Shown one piece after another: positions 48,256 through 59,477 of a stretch of DNA of 64,000 nt. This DNA is from Lunularia cruciata (lineage: Eukaryota; Streptophyta; Marchantiopsida; Lunulariales; Lunulariaceae), in contig OX419758.1 of NCBI GenBank assembly GCA_948567375.1, forward strand, positions 42,361,473 to 42,425,472, given 5' to 3'. Both the position numbers and the translations under genes were made by a program. The stretch's first letter is position 1. Every line of letters starts with the position of its first letter. Under the pieces are notes generated by a model. That model made no database searches, had not been told where the DNA came from, and was given only the letters and a program-made list of their open reading frames with translations.

Positions 48256-50880
48256 ATGACTGAGAATCATTCGACTATAAAATCAGGTTTTGAAAAAAGA
48301 ACAAGACAAATGACAAGTGAATTTCCTTTACCTTTGCAAAGTCATCCTAAGGAAGACCAGGGTAGAGGAGTAGTAGTGAGTGAAGTTGTGAAGAATTTAG
48401 AGGACATGAGAGTTGCACGTCTAGGGGACAAGAGAATTTTCTTGCAGAAGCACATCACGAAGGAGAGTAGAATCTCAGGAATCAGGAAGTGCCCTACACT
48501 AGCAACAAGAAACCTAGTGATTAAGAGGTTAGATGTGATGGCTTGCATCAAAGTTCTCAATAAACTTTGCATTACTTTCCTTGCATGGAATTGGAACCTG
48601 AGTTTTCCAAATTTCATGGTCAAGATCACGGCTTGTAAATGTGTAGATGGGCTGGCGACAATGGGAAGAGAGGCAATCCGGCTTGATAGACAGAGTTGGA
48701 TTGGAATTTGGTGTCAAGAAAAGAGAGTGGAGAGGAGCATGGGGCCATGTTCTTGGGGAAGGGAGAAGAGGCAGAAGAAACCCAAGAGATTAGAGATTCT
48801 TTCACCTCTAAGCGTATGACGAATGGGTACAAGGTGAAGACATATTGAGACCCAGTGCAAAGAAGCATTATAGGTGTGATGATGGCCTTTTTCAAATCCA
48901 AGCGCACCACCTATGTGACAAAGGAGTAAGCGGTGTTCTTCCACAAGATGTTTGTAAGGAAACCAATCAACTGGGCAAAGTGCTTTTATCAACAAACAAG
49001 GCAAATGGTGTTGAATTGGAGGACGATGACACCACTACATTACTTTGTGCCTTTTGCAACACATTTCTACCTTGGGTTGAACCTATTAAGTAGTGAGGAC
49101 AAGAAGAAGATTGTCTCCTATTTCCATCTTGATCTGCAACAAGAAGCCAATGACGAGGAGTGATACTACATTTGGCAATTGAGAAGTAATGATGATCACT
49201 ATGCTAGAATAGAACACAATTGGAAGATGGTTGTGCCTTTGCCAAGCAAGAAGAAGAGAAGTGGACCTAAGGTGGAGAGCTTGCCAATGCAGCCCTAAAA
49301 ATTAAGTAGAATTGGGCAGAGCAAAGGGAAGCAAGTCCAACAGATTGCACTTGCAGTAGAAGTCAAATCAAAAGAAGAAGAAGAGTCCAAGTCGGAAAGA
49401 TTGGAGGAAGAAGAGGTGGAGTTAACTTGTGAAGTGAAGAATCCAATGAAGAAAGCAAAGGTGAACACAAGGTACAGCAAGATCAAGAGAAGGAGATGTC
49501 TCTACAAGAAGAAATCAAGCATTAGGATGTGGAAGAAGAAATTATGGCCGAGTTAGCAATTGAGGCAAAAGAAGGAATGGTGCCGGAGCCAAGGAAATGC
49601 ACACCAGAAGGAGGAGGTGCAAAGGCGGCCCGATAGATCATAAATTTGGATGATGAAGAGAGTTTGGAGGACAAGGAGTCACTGACAATACAAAGATCCT
49701 GACTTCCTAATAAGACCTTGGGCTCGGAAGGAAGGCATCCGATCACTAAAGAGAAGGTAGTAGAAGAAGAAGGATGCAAGGGAGTAGAGTATCTTTGGGA
49801 TGTGGTATGTCCATTATTATTGTAGATGGAGAAGGAGAAGAAGGAGATGCAAAGCAAACATCCCAACGTACAGACAACATGGCAGGTGTTGGAGATATTA
49901 GAGATTGAGAATCAAAAGTTGCAAGAGAATCTGAGTAGAGGAGAAGAGGAAAGGGAAATTTTGCAAGTAAATGCAACATTGCAAAAGAAGCTCAACGAGA
50001 ATCTACAAGAGAAGTTTGAGAAGTAGGGGAGGGAGTTGGCAATGAAGGTGAAGGAGGTTATGCACAAAAGACTTCGAATGGAGAAGTTACAAGCCAAAAT
50101 GAAGGCGGAGCAAGAGAAGGGCAAAGAAATGGTAGAAGCTAAGAAAAAAGAGTTCAACGCATTTTGCCAGAAGGTAGAAGAGAAGACAACCGCCTAGCAG
50201 TAGGAAGTTGTTAAACAAGATCAAGAAGAAGGAAGGCTGAGAGATCTGGTGTAGATGTTAGAGGCAAAGATTGACCAGTATGTGAAGGCATTGGAGGATC
50301 ACACAACTGAGTATGAGGAGGAGTTGAAACTCAGCAAAGCTGTGATGGAGGAAGAACAACAAAGGAAGCAATTGGAGGATTCACTTGAAGGAGCAATTGT
50401 GGAGTTGAAGGTAAAAATGACCACAAAAGCCAAAGTGAGAATGAAGAAATCATTTTTACATGAATTATGATGCTAGTGCAAGAGACACATAGTAAGAATG
50501 CAAAGAAGAAGGATCTGAATGCCTTGTTGATCAGTCTTAGGACTTGGGTTGATAGGAAGATGTTAGATGTAGAGATTAATATTTCTATTAGACTCGGACT
50601 GATTAAATTAGAGTTAGAAAGTCTTTGGAATATTATGAGTATCATACCCAAAGTAACAAAGATAGTAGTGCAAGTGTCTTTGGAGGTAACATTTGACATT
50701 TTAGAGAAGAGTGGGTCGGAAGATAATGAGTTAGAAGGATACTCACTAGTACAATTGTAGTTTGTAGTGAAGAGGTAGTAAAAATAGTAAAGAACTTAGT
50801 AGAATTATTAAGACCCAAAATACAGGAGATGATGGGACTTTCTTTGGGTTGAAAGCCAAAGTGGATGTAGACATTTGAGA
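48256..50880 (+). pseudogene. U3-resident ORF of family U, copy 4
   Basis: The first frame (48256-48819, 187 codons) contains VIKRLDVMACIKVLNKLCITFLAWNWNLSF. A frameshift leads to RKPINWAKCFYQQTRQMVLNW and LHYFVPFATHFYLGLNLLSSEDKKK (48933-49163). After a stop comes QLRSNDDHYAR. The middle is Lys/Glu-rich with coiled-coil-like repeats (49826-50026, 50255-50470). The C-terminal block KDLNALLISLRTWVDRKMLDVE follows in 50467-50760. Unknown function; the same unknown protein is implied by all five U LTRs. Confidence 0.65.
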
Positions 50881-50986
50881 TAGGAAGAGGCAAATATGAA
50901 GAAGTGCATTTTCAATTTAGATCTGCAAGCTGGTAAAGTTGTTAGGAAACAATTTAGGAAGTTAGATAACTATCAAGTGCTCAGTC

Positions 50987-50994
50987 TATTTAAA
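50987..50994 (+). promoter_or_regulatory. TATA-like box of the complete U element's 5' LTR
   Basis: TATTTAAA in GTCTATTTAAAGGCGG, 0.67 kb before the LTR end. The corresponding site in the 3' LTR (near 61766-61773) reads TGTTTAAA. Confidence 0.55.
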
Positions 50995-51669
50995 GGCGGC
51001 CTTCATAGTTCAATGTTGTTCAGTACTCATTTCCTTGAGTATAGATAAAGCAAAGTACTGTGAAGCAATGCTTGTTGCTTGAGCTTAATTTCGAGTATTG
51101 GTTCTGTGTTTGTGTTTGTGAGTGTTGAGAGAATTTTGAAGTGCAAGTCAATGTGTTTGTTGGATGTTGGATTCCACAACCTTGATCTTCATTTTATGTG
51201 CTTGATCTTGAGTGAAGTGCAATCAAAGCAATGCCTTGACAGATCTAAGAGGAATTGTAGTGTTGGTAGTATTTTGCATTTGTGAGTGCAGTGTTGAGTT
51301 GATATGAAGCAATTTAGATTGAGGAAGTTGTGCCTTTAATGGAAGGGTGGAACGCATTTTGAGGCAAAGTCATCTTACAGCAAAGTAGCCATTTTTGAGA
51401 GAGACTAAATCATCACAATCAAGATTGTTTGGAAAGATTTGATGGATATGTGATTAAGGAGTGTTAATTCATGACAAGAATGCATGTTAGTGCTTGTTAC
51501 TCTCTTTTGGGTGTAGTTTCTACCTTAGAGACTAAAGATGCAACCAAGAAGAACTAATTATTACCATTTGTCTTCATATTGACCAATTCTGACTTGTATC
51601 TCTATGGGAACAAACTCTACTTACCCAATTCTTGCAAAAGTGATATTTGCTGGATTATCACATGATTTT

Positions 51670-51687
51670 TGGCACCGCTGCCGGGGA
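51670..51687 (+). other. Primer-binding site, tRNA-Asp-like
   Basis: TGGCACCGCTGCCGGGGA, 7 nt after the 5' LTR end, matches the tRNA-Asp 3'-end complement used by several plant Ty3/gypsy groups at 16 of 18 positions. This establishes that 47880-51662 is a 5' LTR rather than part of a DNA transposon. Confidence 0.85.
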
Positions 51688-51750
51688 TACAAATCTTGGA
51701 AGTGGAAGAATACAAAGCCAAATTTTAAACTAAGTTTCTAACCAATATGA

Positions 51751-51993
51751 ATGTCTACATTGAGAGAACAACAAGAAGAGATAGTTCAAAGACAAACGTT
51801 GTACCGTGAAGAAGATGAACACCAAAAGACCCAATCTACTTTTGACAAAACCAAACAGGAGGCATTGGACTTTCAACTTCTTCATGAAGTTCAAGAAGCT
51901 TTGTGAGAACTTGAACAAAAGGACTGTGAAGGCGGGTGGCAAGGCTACTTCATGTCTCCATCTTCCAAGAAGAAGAAAATCTCCAGCGGGTAG
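51751..51993 (+). pseudogene. Short ORF in the U internal region, interrupted
   Basis: ATG at 51751 opens a frame MSTLREQQEEIVQRQTLYREE... of 51 codons to a TGA at 51904-51906. Beyond it the same frame stays open to a TAG at 51991-51993 (KDCEGGWQGYF, then Lys-rich). It is Gln/Glu-rich, in the position of gag, but no gag domain is recognisable. The rest of the 547-bp internal region shows nothing else. Confidence 0.45.
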
Positions 51994-52376
51994 ACATACT
52001 CGTTACAACTCAATACACCAACTTCCCCTAAAGTTGTAAAGTAAGTCAAATTTATAAAGAAATTTGTTCATGAAAAGATAGCACAAATCCTAATGGAAGA
52101 AGAGTGCCAACACCTCTTATGAATAGTTCATTGGTTGGCTTGAGGGAATTTTCAAGAGCACTCTGAAAGTGTTGAAACTCTTACTCCTTTTCTACTCAAA
52201 TTTTACATCTATGGTACCCACATTCTTGTTTTTTTCTTAACTTTAGAAGAGGAAAGGTACATATGAAGTCTTATTGTGCCTGTATGGCATCAGAAGGCAA
52301 AGAAGGAGTCTTCAGGTGGTAACCCAAAGTAAAGTGACTTTGTGTCAAAAGACAAAGTACTCAGAGGGGTCCTGTC

Positions 52377-53055
52377 TATGAGCCGGCCTGTCTCTCACTC
52401 AGGATGAACCTCTGATGGCTATTATGGTAGCGCACCATGGACTAAGAAGGCAAGGAACCCCAACTCCATCATACTCCTCCAAGGCTAACACTCCAAGACT
52501 CAAGACATTGCTCACTAGAGAACTCAATGAGAGAGAGATAGTTGCAAATGAAAGGATGATGAGTACCTCCTCACTCCTTGTTTATATACTTGTGAAATAG
52601 TTACGTACCAAAGTTACTAATTACCGTAGTAACTCAAGTTACTAGACTAAAAGTCAAGTAAAGTCAAAAAGTAGAAAGGAATATCCATTCACATGGGCAT
52701 ATTCCCCTTATCTTGACCCAACCACTAAAGCAAGGATTCCTTCACATGGGCTATCCTTGGACTAAAGAAGAATCCAAAACAAAAAGGCTTGCGGGCCCAA
52801 GAGTTCTCAACTCTTTCCCCAAAGCCAAACACCTAGGAATAATACCAAGTCAACACACTAAAATCCAAAATAGTGGTGCTCATCTTTTCCACTTCCTCCA
52901 AAGTAAGGTCCCATCTATCTTAGCTATGACTAACTTTAGCTAACCATGACTAATATAGAACCATCCTTTATCTCTATATAAATAATATCTCTTAAGTACT
53001 TGTAATACCAAGCTAAATATCACAATACCACACACATGCACAAATGGGTGTTACA
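52377..53055 (-). repeat. 3' LTR of G copy c
   Basis: 679 bp. In plus orientation it starts TATGAGCCGG where the partner starts TGTGAGCCGG, so the terminal CA of this LTR has mutated to TA on the minus strand. TATATAAA lies at 52581-52588 (minus strand), the likely promoter. Confidence 0.9.
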
Positions 53056-53067
53056 TTTACCCCCGGA
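53056..53067 (-). other. Polypurine tract of G copy c
   Basis: Minus strand CCGGGGGTAAA directly before the 3' LTR start TGTAACACCC; the usual primer site for plus-strand DNA synthesis. Confidence 0.7.
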
Positions 53068-53103
53068 CTAAGTTTTCACTTTGTCCTCAAAGTGAAGGTC
53101 TCT

Positions 53104-56100
53104 CTACCTTCTATGGTACATCTTCAACTTATCATGGTTAATCCTATCAAAGTGTCTTCCTCCCAACTCCTTGAGATCATAGGTGTAATTGCCCCACACC
53201 TTCTCTACTATGAAAGGTCCAAAGTACTTAGGCAAAAACTTCTTTTGCACTCTCTTGAATCGAATGGAATCAAACAACATTACCCAATCACCTTCTTTGA
53301 AAGGCTCCACCTTCTTCTTGCCTTGCCTCTTGTCATAGCTCTCCTTTTGTTTCCTTTGGGCTTGCTCCACTCGAACCATAGCAACTGCTCTTGCCTCTTC
53401 CAACTCCATGAGTTGATCCTTCCTTGACTTCCCTGCATCACTTCCTTGTGCTTTCTTCAATCTCCTATGAATGCTTTGGAAGGTAGGAAGATCAAAGTGA
53501 ATAGGTAAGGTAGACTCAATACCATACACCAATTGGAATGGAGAATATCCAGTGGAAGTCTTCATGGTTGTCCTATACTCCCACAAAACTGCATGAATCC
53601 TCTTGTCCCAATGATGTTTAGCCCCCTCCATTTCTGCATCTTTGGCCAACATCATGCACAAGGTCTGATTGGTTCTCTCTGCCAAGCCATTGGAATTTGG
53701 CTTATAGGATGTAGTTACTCTATGTGTGATAGAGAAATGTCGTAGCATGGCTGTAGTAATGCTTCCTGTAAACTCTCCTCCTCTATCAGAAACCAACTCC
53801 AAAGGGCATCCAAACCTAGTGATAATGCATTCATAAAGAAATCTACCCACTTCATCTTCATTCTTGTCCCTCAATGGTCTAGCCTCAACCCACTTGGTAA
53901 GGTAATCAGTAACTACCACAATGTACCGATTGTTCCTTGGGGTTCTATTGAGAGGTCCTACAAAATCAATTCCCCACTTCTCAAAAGGTCCTAGTAATGG
54001 AATTGATCTAAGTGGTGGAGTGGATGTAGACTTTTTAGCAAAAGCTTGACAAACATGACAAGTTTTGCAATAATCAAGACAATCCTTGAAAATCCCTCTC
54101 CAATGGTAACCTACATCTAGAATCTTGAAAGCAGTCACCTTTCCTGCAAAGTGTCCTCCACATACTAAACCTTCATGAAACTCCTTTATGAGTAGGATAG
54201 ACTCTTCCTTACCCACTGCTCTTCGAAGTAGACCATCTGCTCCTTGGTGAAAAAGAATATCCTCCACCATTGTGTAAGGTCTAGATCTTGCTGCAAGGGC
54301 CTTCCTCTCCCTAGCATGCATCCCTTCTGGATAGTTACCTCTTGTCACAAAATCCACAATCTCCTTGTACTCCATTGGAATCTCTTGAGTGACTGAGATT
54401 GTCATGAGCTCCTCATCCGGGAAGGAATCATCTACTGGCTCATCTCCATCATGATCATAGGCTCTAGATAACAAATCAGCATTTGCATGTTTCTTTCCTG
54501 GCCTATCCTCAATTGTGTAGTCATACTCAAACAAGAGTATCATCCACCTTGCTAGTCTCCCTTCAACATTAGGCTTGTTGAAGATGTACTTCAAAGCCTT
54601 GTGATCCGTGACAATTGTGGTTTTCCCTCCAATCAAGTAGTGTCTAAACTTCTTGAGACCAAAGATCACTGCCAACCCTTCTCTCTCTGTGACAGAGTAG
54701 TTCTTCTCTGCTGAAACCATCTGCCTACTAGCATAAGCTATTGGATGATCATGCCCATCTTGGTCTAATTGACTAAGAGTGCATCCTATAGCTACATTAG
54801 AAGCATTAGTGTAGAGGATGAAAGGCTTACTCCAATCAGGTTTAGCAAGAATTGGAGCTACAACAAGGGATTGCTTGAGCTCCTCAAAAGCTTTGAGAGC
54901 CTCCTTGTCTTCCAAAATCACCATGTAATCTACACCCTTCTTCATGTAGATGGTCAATGCATAAGCCTTGTTGGAAAATGAGAAGATGAACCTCCTATAG
55001 TACCCAACCATTCCCAAGAATTGGCGTAACTTTGTCAAGCTTGAAGGGAATGGAAGGTCTGAGATTTTCCTCACCTTCTCAGGATCAACTGCTATTCCAT
55101 CCTTGGAGATGATGTGCCCCAAAAGTAGACCTTCTTCACATCCAAAAATGCACTTCTCTGGGTTGAGTGATGCATTTGCCTCATCCAAGCGTTGCAAGAC
55201 TTTGATTAGGTGATCAAAGTGCTCCTCCTTGCTCCCATAGACACAAAAGTCATCAATGAAATCTCTCACAAATTTCCCAATGAAAGGTTCAAATACCTTG
55301 TTCATGAACCGTTGGAATGTGGCTGGAGCATTGCAAAGCCCAAAAGGCATGACCTTGAAAGCGTAAGTTCCCCAAGGTGTGGTGAATGTGGTGAGTTGTT
55401 GATGCTCTGGTGCAATCTTTATTTGGTTATATCCACTATAACCATCTCCAAAACTGTACCTCTCATGACCTGCAACCTCCTCCAAGATCTCATCAATGAA
55501 TGGCAATGGGTAGTAGTCCTTCTTGGTAACAGCATTAAGCTTCTTGTAATCCACACATACCCGAAGCTTGCCATTCTTTTTCTTCACAATGACAATTGGA
55601 GACACCCATTCTGAATTCTCCACCTCAAAGATAAATCCAGCCTCCTTGAGCTTATCAATCTCCTCCTTCACAACCAAAGATATTGGTGGGCTAATGCGAC
55701 GTTGCTTTTGGCGGATTGGTCTTGCATGTGACTCCACCTCTATCTTGTGCTCCTCCAAGGTGACTTCCTTCAAATCCTTGTAACTAAAAGCAAACACATG
55801 GATGAACTTGCGGAAAATCTCCTCAAATCTCACCTTCTCCTCCTTGGTAACATTTGGGCCATACTTGAGGGTAGATAACCTTCTCTCTACCTCCTCAAGT
55901 GTCAATGGTGATTTATCTGGGTCCTTCAAAACCTCTGGCTTAGGTGCAAAATCCATAGCACACAAGGGATACACATCTGAATCAGATTCAGATTCATCTT
56001 CCTCCGTGGAAGTCTCCTCTTCCATGCTTGTGTCCACACCTGAAGCTCCTTCTTCAGAATCTGATTCCCAATAATTAGAAGATGGGGTATCTGAATGTGA

Positions 56101-57930
56101 AGTGTTGGTGGTGTTAGTCACAGGAACAGTGACTCTATGGTTTGATGGCCCAATCCTCAAGTACCCTTTGTGCCATCGATCAGTTGTGCGTGCTGCTCTC
56201 AACCATGGCCTCCCAAGAAGTAAGTCATAGCTTGAATCCTTCAAGACTTGGAAAGTCATGAGATTTTGAACTCCCATAACTGAAACTACCACCTTATCCA
56301 TCACCCCTACTGGTCGAACTTGTTGCTTGTTTGCCATGCTCACCACAAATGTTGAAGGTCTTGAGGGTATCATACCCAACTTCTTCATCAACCTTTCTGA
56401 CATGGCATTCACTGCTGATCCTCCATCAACCAATGCATCCTTGATGTTGTGACCATTCACTCTCACATCAATCTTGGAGGCATATTCACAAGCCTCCCAT
56501 GGTGCTGGCTTGGCATCCACCACCACCATTGATACTGGAACTTTTGCCTTCTTCTTCTTTTTGCTCCTTGTAGAACTCAAACCACCTCTAAGCTCCTTTC
56601 TCAAGGTAGGGTTCAAAGCAATTAATTGGCCCACTGTGATGTTAGCCTTGTGACTACCAACATCCTCCAACACATTGTAGTTCCATTGTTGCTTTGAGAT
56701 CAAGAAGTCCTCCATCCCCAACTTCTTCCTTGAAATCTTTGTTGTTGATGGTGTTGAGGTGCGAGTGCTCCTAGTAGACATAGGAGTATCCTTGCTTGAA
56801 GTAAATCCTTGAGAAGAGTGAACATCCTCTGCAAAACGAGCTCTCTTCTTCTCTTGTGCCAAAAGCTCCAAATTAAGACCCTTGGAGTTTGAGCACTCTC
56901 CCTTCTCATACTTGCTCTCAACCACATCTATGGATGCTATCCCCTTACCTTTGTTGGGATTAGGAGCCACTTGGGTTTCACTACCTCCCTCTTTCCCTCT
57001 ATTGGCTCCCTCATAACCCCTTCCTCCATGGTAAGTGGAATTTGGGCAATTCCTTTGGATATGGCCTCTTCCTCCACAACCAAAACAATTTCTATCATTG
57101 AAATTGTTGGCTGGTTGGCCTCCTCTATATGGATAGTTTCCATAACTCCTAGGTCCTCTCCCTACATTCTGATCCACCTCTCTCTTCTCCCATAGTTGCA
57201 CCACATTGATCTTGAGATCCGCAAGTTGTTCTATGATGGTTTGGAGTGGATCTTTTGGTGGAGGTGCAAGAATTGGAGCAACTACTACTTGTGGTGCAAC
57301 CCTTGTCACCAAAGTATCAGAAGTTCCACCATACTTGTAGCCTTGAGGAGGATGCACAACCTCCTTCACCACCAAATCACTCTCATCCCCTTCCAAACTC
57401 TCCTCCATACGAATTGCGATCTTGATAGCTTCAACCTTGGAAGAAGGTTTCTCATATCTCACCTTGCTTCTAATTTGTGGTCTCAATCCTCCCACAAAAT
57501 TCTTGGTGAGCATGGCCCCTATGCCAATCATTGTAGTCTCCACATCATCCCCACCCTTCCTCAACACTATGCGAAATCTGGACTCCAATTTTTCCACTCT
57601 TTCCACATAGACTCTCACTTTCTCTCCATCTCCTTGCTTGAGAAATGTAACCTCACTCATCAATCTCTCATAACTCTCATCAGGAAGAAAGTTCTCAATG
57701 AGTGCTGAAGTCAAAGTCTCCCAAGACTCCTCTTCCCCCTCTCTCCTCTCTCTCTTTTGGTATTCTGACTCATACCATGTAAGTGCTGCATCCTCAAAGA
57801 AATCTGGTAATAATGAGGCCCACTCATTCTTCCTCCTCTCATTGTTTCCTATGCAAGCTCTCTTGAAGTCTCTCACAAAGGCCTCCACATCTTCTCCATC
57901 CTTGCCAAAGAAAACCGGAAGTTTCCCCAT
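53104..57930 (-). CDS. Ty3/gypsy gag-pol polyprotein, 1608 aa, one ORF
   Basis: Gag core 14-185; zinc knuckle C282-x2-C285-x4-H290-x4-C295; aspartic protease DGGSAVN with D502. RT about 740-960: Asp 829 in FGDGYSGYNQI and FIDD with D893/D894. RNase H about 1036-1155, with TNAS at 1041-1044 where the catalytic Asp is expected; E1082, D1109 and D1152 are in their usual places. Integrase: H1252, H1260, C1291, C1294, then D1322, D1382 and E1418 (35 residues between the last two). GPF motif at 1571-1573; no chromodomain follows. Gag and pol share one frame with no stop or shift. It makes the particle, protease, RT/RNase H and integrase in the cytoplasm and nucleus. The Asp-to-Asn change suggests defective RNase H. 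Start chosen at the first Met before the conserved KLPVFFGKDGEDVEAF; frame and domains are certain. Confidence 0.95.
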   Translation of the reverse strand: MGKLPVFFGKDGEDVEAFVRDFKRACIGNNERRKNEWASLLPDFFEDAALTWYESEYQKRERREGEEESWETLTSALIENFLPDESYERLMSEVTFLKQGDGEKVRVYVERVEKLESRFRIVLRKGGDDVETTMIGIGAMLTKNFVGGLRPQIRSKVRYEKPSSKVEAIKIAIRMEESLEGDESDLVVKEVVHPPQGYKYGGTSDTLVTRVAPQVVVAPILAPPPKDPLQTIIEQLADLKINVVQLWEKREVDQNVGRGPRSYGNYPYRGGQPANNFNDRNCFGCGGRGHIQRNCPNSTYHGGRGYEGANRGKEGGSETQVAPNPNKGKGIASIDVVESKYEKGECSNSKGLNLELLAQEKKRARFAEDVHSSQGFTSSKDTPMSTRSTRTSTPSTTKISRKKLGMEDFLISKQQWNYNVLEDVGSHKANITVGQLIALNPTLRKELRGGLSSTRSKKKKKAKVPVSMVVVDAKPAPWEACEYASKIDVRVNGHNIKDALVDGGSAVNAMSERLMKKLGMIPSRPSTFVVSMANKQQVRPVGVMDKVVVSVMGVQNLMTFQVLKDSSYDLLLGRPWLRAARTTDRWHKGYLRIGPSNHRVTVPVTNTTNTSHSDTPSSNYWESDSEEGASGVDTSMEEETSTEEDESESDSDVYPLCAMDFAPKPEVLKDPDKSPLTLEEVERRLSTLKYGPNVTKEEKVRFEEIFRKFIHVFAFSYKDLKEVTLEEHKIEVESHARPIRQKQRRISPPISLVVKEEIDKLKEAGFIFEVENSEWVSPIVIVKKKNGKLRVCVDYKKLNAVTKKDYYPLPFIDEILEEVAGHERYSFGDGYSGYNQIKIAPEHQQLTTFTTPWGTYAFKVMPFGLCNAPATFQRFMNKVFEPFIGKFVRDFIDDFCVYGSKEEHFDHLIKVLQRLDEANASLNPEKCIFGCEEGLLLGHIISKDGIAVDPEKVRKISDLPFPSSLTKLRQFLGMVGYYRRFIFSFSNKAYALTIYMKKGVDYMVILEDKEALKAFEELKQSLVVAPILAKPDWSKPFILYTNASNVAIGCTLSQLDQDGHDHPIAYASRQMVSAEKNYSVTEREGLAVIFGLKKFRHYLIGGKTTIVTDHKALKYIFNKPNVEGRLARWMILLFEYDYTIEDRPGKKHANADLLSRAYDHDGDEPVDDSFPDEELMTISVTQEIPMEYKEIVDFVTRGNYPEGMHARERKALAARSRPYTMVEDILFHQGADGLLRRAVGKEESILLIKEFHEGLVCGGHFAGKVTAFKILDVGYHWRGIFKDCLDYCKTCHVCQAFAKKSTSTPPLRSIPLLGPFEKWGIDFVGPLNRTPRNNRYIVVVTDYLTKWVEARPLRDKNEDEVGRFLYECIITRFGCPLELVSDRGGEFTGSITTAMLRHFSITHRVTTSYKPNSNGLAERTNQTLCMMLAKDAEMEGAKHHWDKRIHAVLWEYRTTMKTSTGYSPFQLVYGIESTLPIHFDLPTFQSIHRRLKKAQGSDAGKSRKDQLMELEEARAVAMVRVEQAQRKQKESYDKRQGKKKVEPFKEGDWVMLFDSIRFKRVQKKFLPKYFGPFIVEKVWGNYTYDLKELGGRHFDRINHDKLKMYHRR

Positions 57931-58166
57931 CTTAACCCCTCACTATCTATCTTTCCTCTCAATTTTATTTTTTCTCTTTTCTTTTCTCTCACTCTATTAC
58001 TAATAGAGTATATACATGACTAACACCATCTGAGAATAATCCACTCTAGGGAACACAAAAGGTTCAGGTTGCTCCAAGATTTCTATAGCAACATCAAATC
58101 CTAGAGTGCATATTAATCTAACTCTCATGGATAGTTTATCCATAAGTTGAAAGATTATCTCCATCA

Positions 58167-58664
58167 CTAATCTTGAGAACTAGCTGATGAAGGTGGTAGT
58201 ATTTCTGTAGCTGTACTAAGACTCTCTCCAAGATCCTTCACCAAAGTTTCCAAAAGTGCTTTTACTCCACTACACTCATGTCCTTTTGGAAGTCCTTCAA
58301 CTCCACAAACCTCACACAACTCCTTGGTCTTAGATCTTCTCCCTCCCAATCTTGGTGAAGAAGGTCCAACATGCAAACCCAAGTCAAGTAAGCCTCTCCT
58401 TTCCCTCAATCTCTTGCTCTCAAAGGTTAATGGACATGAACTTGCCTTATGTCCCTTCTCTCCACATAGAAAGCACTTAGACTCACTCTTTCCTCCAAGT
58501 GGTGTAGGTTTTTGGATCCTCTCAACACTCTCTTCAAATTCTATTGTAAACTCTCTTTTCCTCAAATCCACCCCTACAATCACCTCAAACCCTTGGGGAA
58601 CCTTGCATAATCTCAATTTCCACTCTTGATGACCCTCCATGTTCCCAAAGATGAATCTAAACAC
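58167..58664 (-). CDS. ORF0: 165-aa zinc-knuckle protein upstream of gag-pol
   Basis: Separate ORF on the same strand, ending 236 bp before the gag start. It has a CCHC knuckle C64-x2-C67-x4-H72-x4-C77 and a second Cys-His cluster C117-x2-C120-x8-H129-x-C131, with a basic linker between (SKRLRERR, LGGRRSKTK). Length and content point to a small nucleic-acid-binding protein; role unknown. Translation may start at Met1 or at Met9 (MEGHQEW). Remnants of the same ORF sit at the same place in G copies a (1-314, 2758-2820) and b (45544-45900), so it is a stable part of the family and not a chance frame. Typical plant Ty3/gypsy elements have no such ORF before gag. Confidence 0.8.
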   Translation of the reverse strand: MFRFIFGNMEGHQEWKLRLCKVPQGFEVIVGVDLRKREFTIEFEESVERIQKPTPLGGKSESKCFLCGEKGHKASSCPLTFESKRLRERRGLLDLGLHVGPSSPRLGGRRSKTKELCEVCGVEGLPKGHECSGVKALLETLVKDLGESLSTATEILPPSSASSQD

Positions 58665-59477
58665 TCAAACATGCTTTTTGTTGATCTCAAACTTCTCATG
58701 CATGAGATCTCCACTCTGCAGAATTGACCCTTCCTCACAATGTCACTCAAATCTCCCAACCAATATGTCACAGTCCTCTGAAATTTTCCACACTTGATCA
58801 CAACTCTAGGGCGTCCCTCCCTGCAAAATTTTAGATCTTTTCATCGAGCCATTTGGCCTAGACACCTTTCTATTCAGCACCCATATTTCAGATTTGGTCT
58901 GAAAACCACCCCCCTCACTTCAAAAACTCATAACGCACTGCGCAAAAATGATCTCTCTCTAATTTTTGTGGCACCAGGTAGGATACAATGCACTGAATTT
59001 TCTTGGAAATTTTCAGGACAATTCACTAAAAATTGAAGAAATGGCAAACTCTGTACAGTTTTCCAGAGAGCATGTAGTTGCGGGAGCACTTTACCCTATC
59101 AACTTTCAAAAATTCTAGCCCAGTGCGCATAGAAGCTCTCTCAATAATTTCAAGTGTGCTAACTGAAAGATAACCCAAGCTATCATGTGTAGAAATCTCA
59201 AGTCCAGATCTCAAACTTGAGATTTTGCCCAAAATCACCTTAATCCCCAAAATCTGCAATCCACCTCACACAATCTCTCCAATTCCTCTCATGTGTACAA
59301 GATGTACAAAATCACCTCAAAGACATCATAATGAACTACAGGGTATACAAATGGATCTTGGTTCTCTAACATAAGTTCAGCCCTCTCCTCTCCTAATGTT
59401 CTCTCCAAGTGAGCTCTCATAGCCTCCTTCTGCCTAATGTAGAATTGGACGCGGAACATTATCTTGCCTTCTAGAGA
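58665..59477 (-). other. 5' leader of G copy c
   Basis: About 0.8 kb between primer-binding site and ORF0 without a convincing protein. It is absent from about 58898 on in copy b because of the deletion there. Confidence 0.6.

Larger units (their letters stand above)
47880..51662 (+). repeat. 5' LTR of the complete U element (U4)
   Basis: TGTGGTACCCACA at the start, GGATTATCACA at the end. U3 contains the ORF listed next; TATTTAAA is at 50987-50994; the remaining 0.67 kb is presumed R-U5. At 3.78 kb it is much longer than most plant LTRs. Confidence 0.9.

Noticed and set aside
57196-57708. 170-aa plus-strand ORF
   Set aside because: Antisense shadow of the gag region of the 1608-aa polyprotein; the equivalent frame is not kept in copy b.
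53104-57930. Chromodomain at the end of the G polyprotein
   Set aside because: After the GPF motif the protein ends within about 35 residues; no aromatic chromodomain pattern is present.
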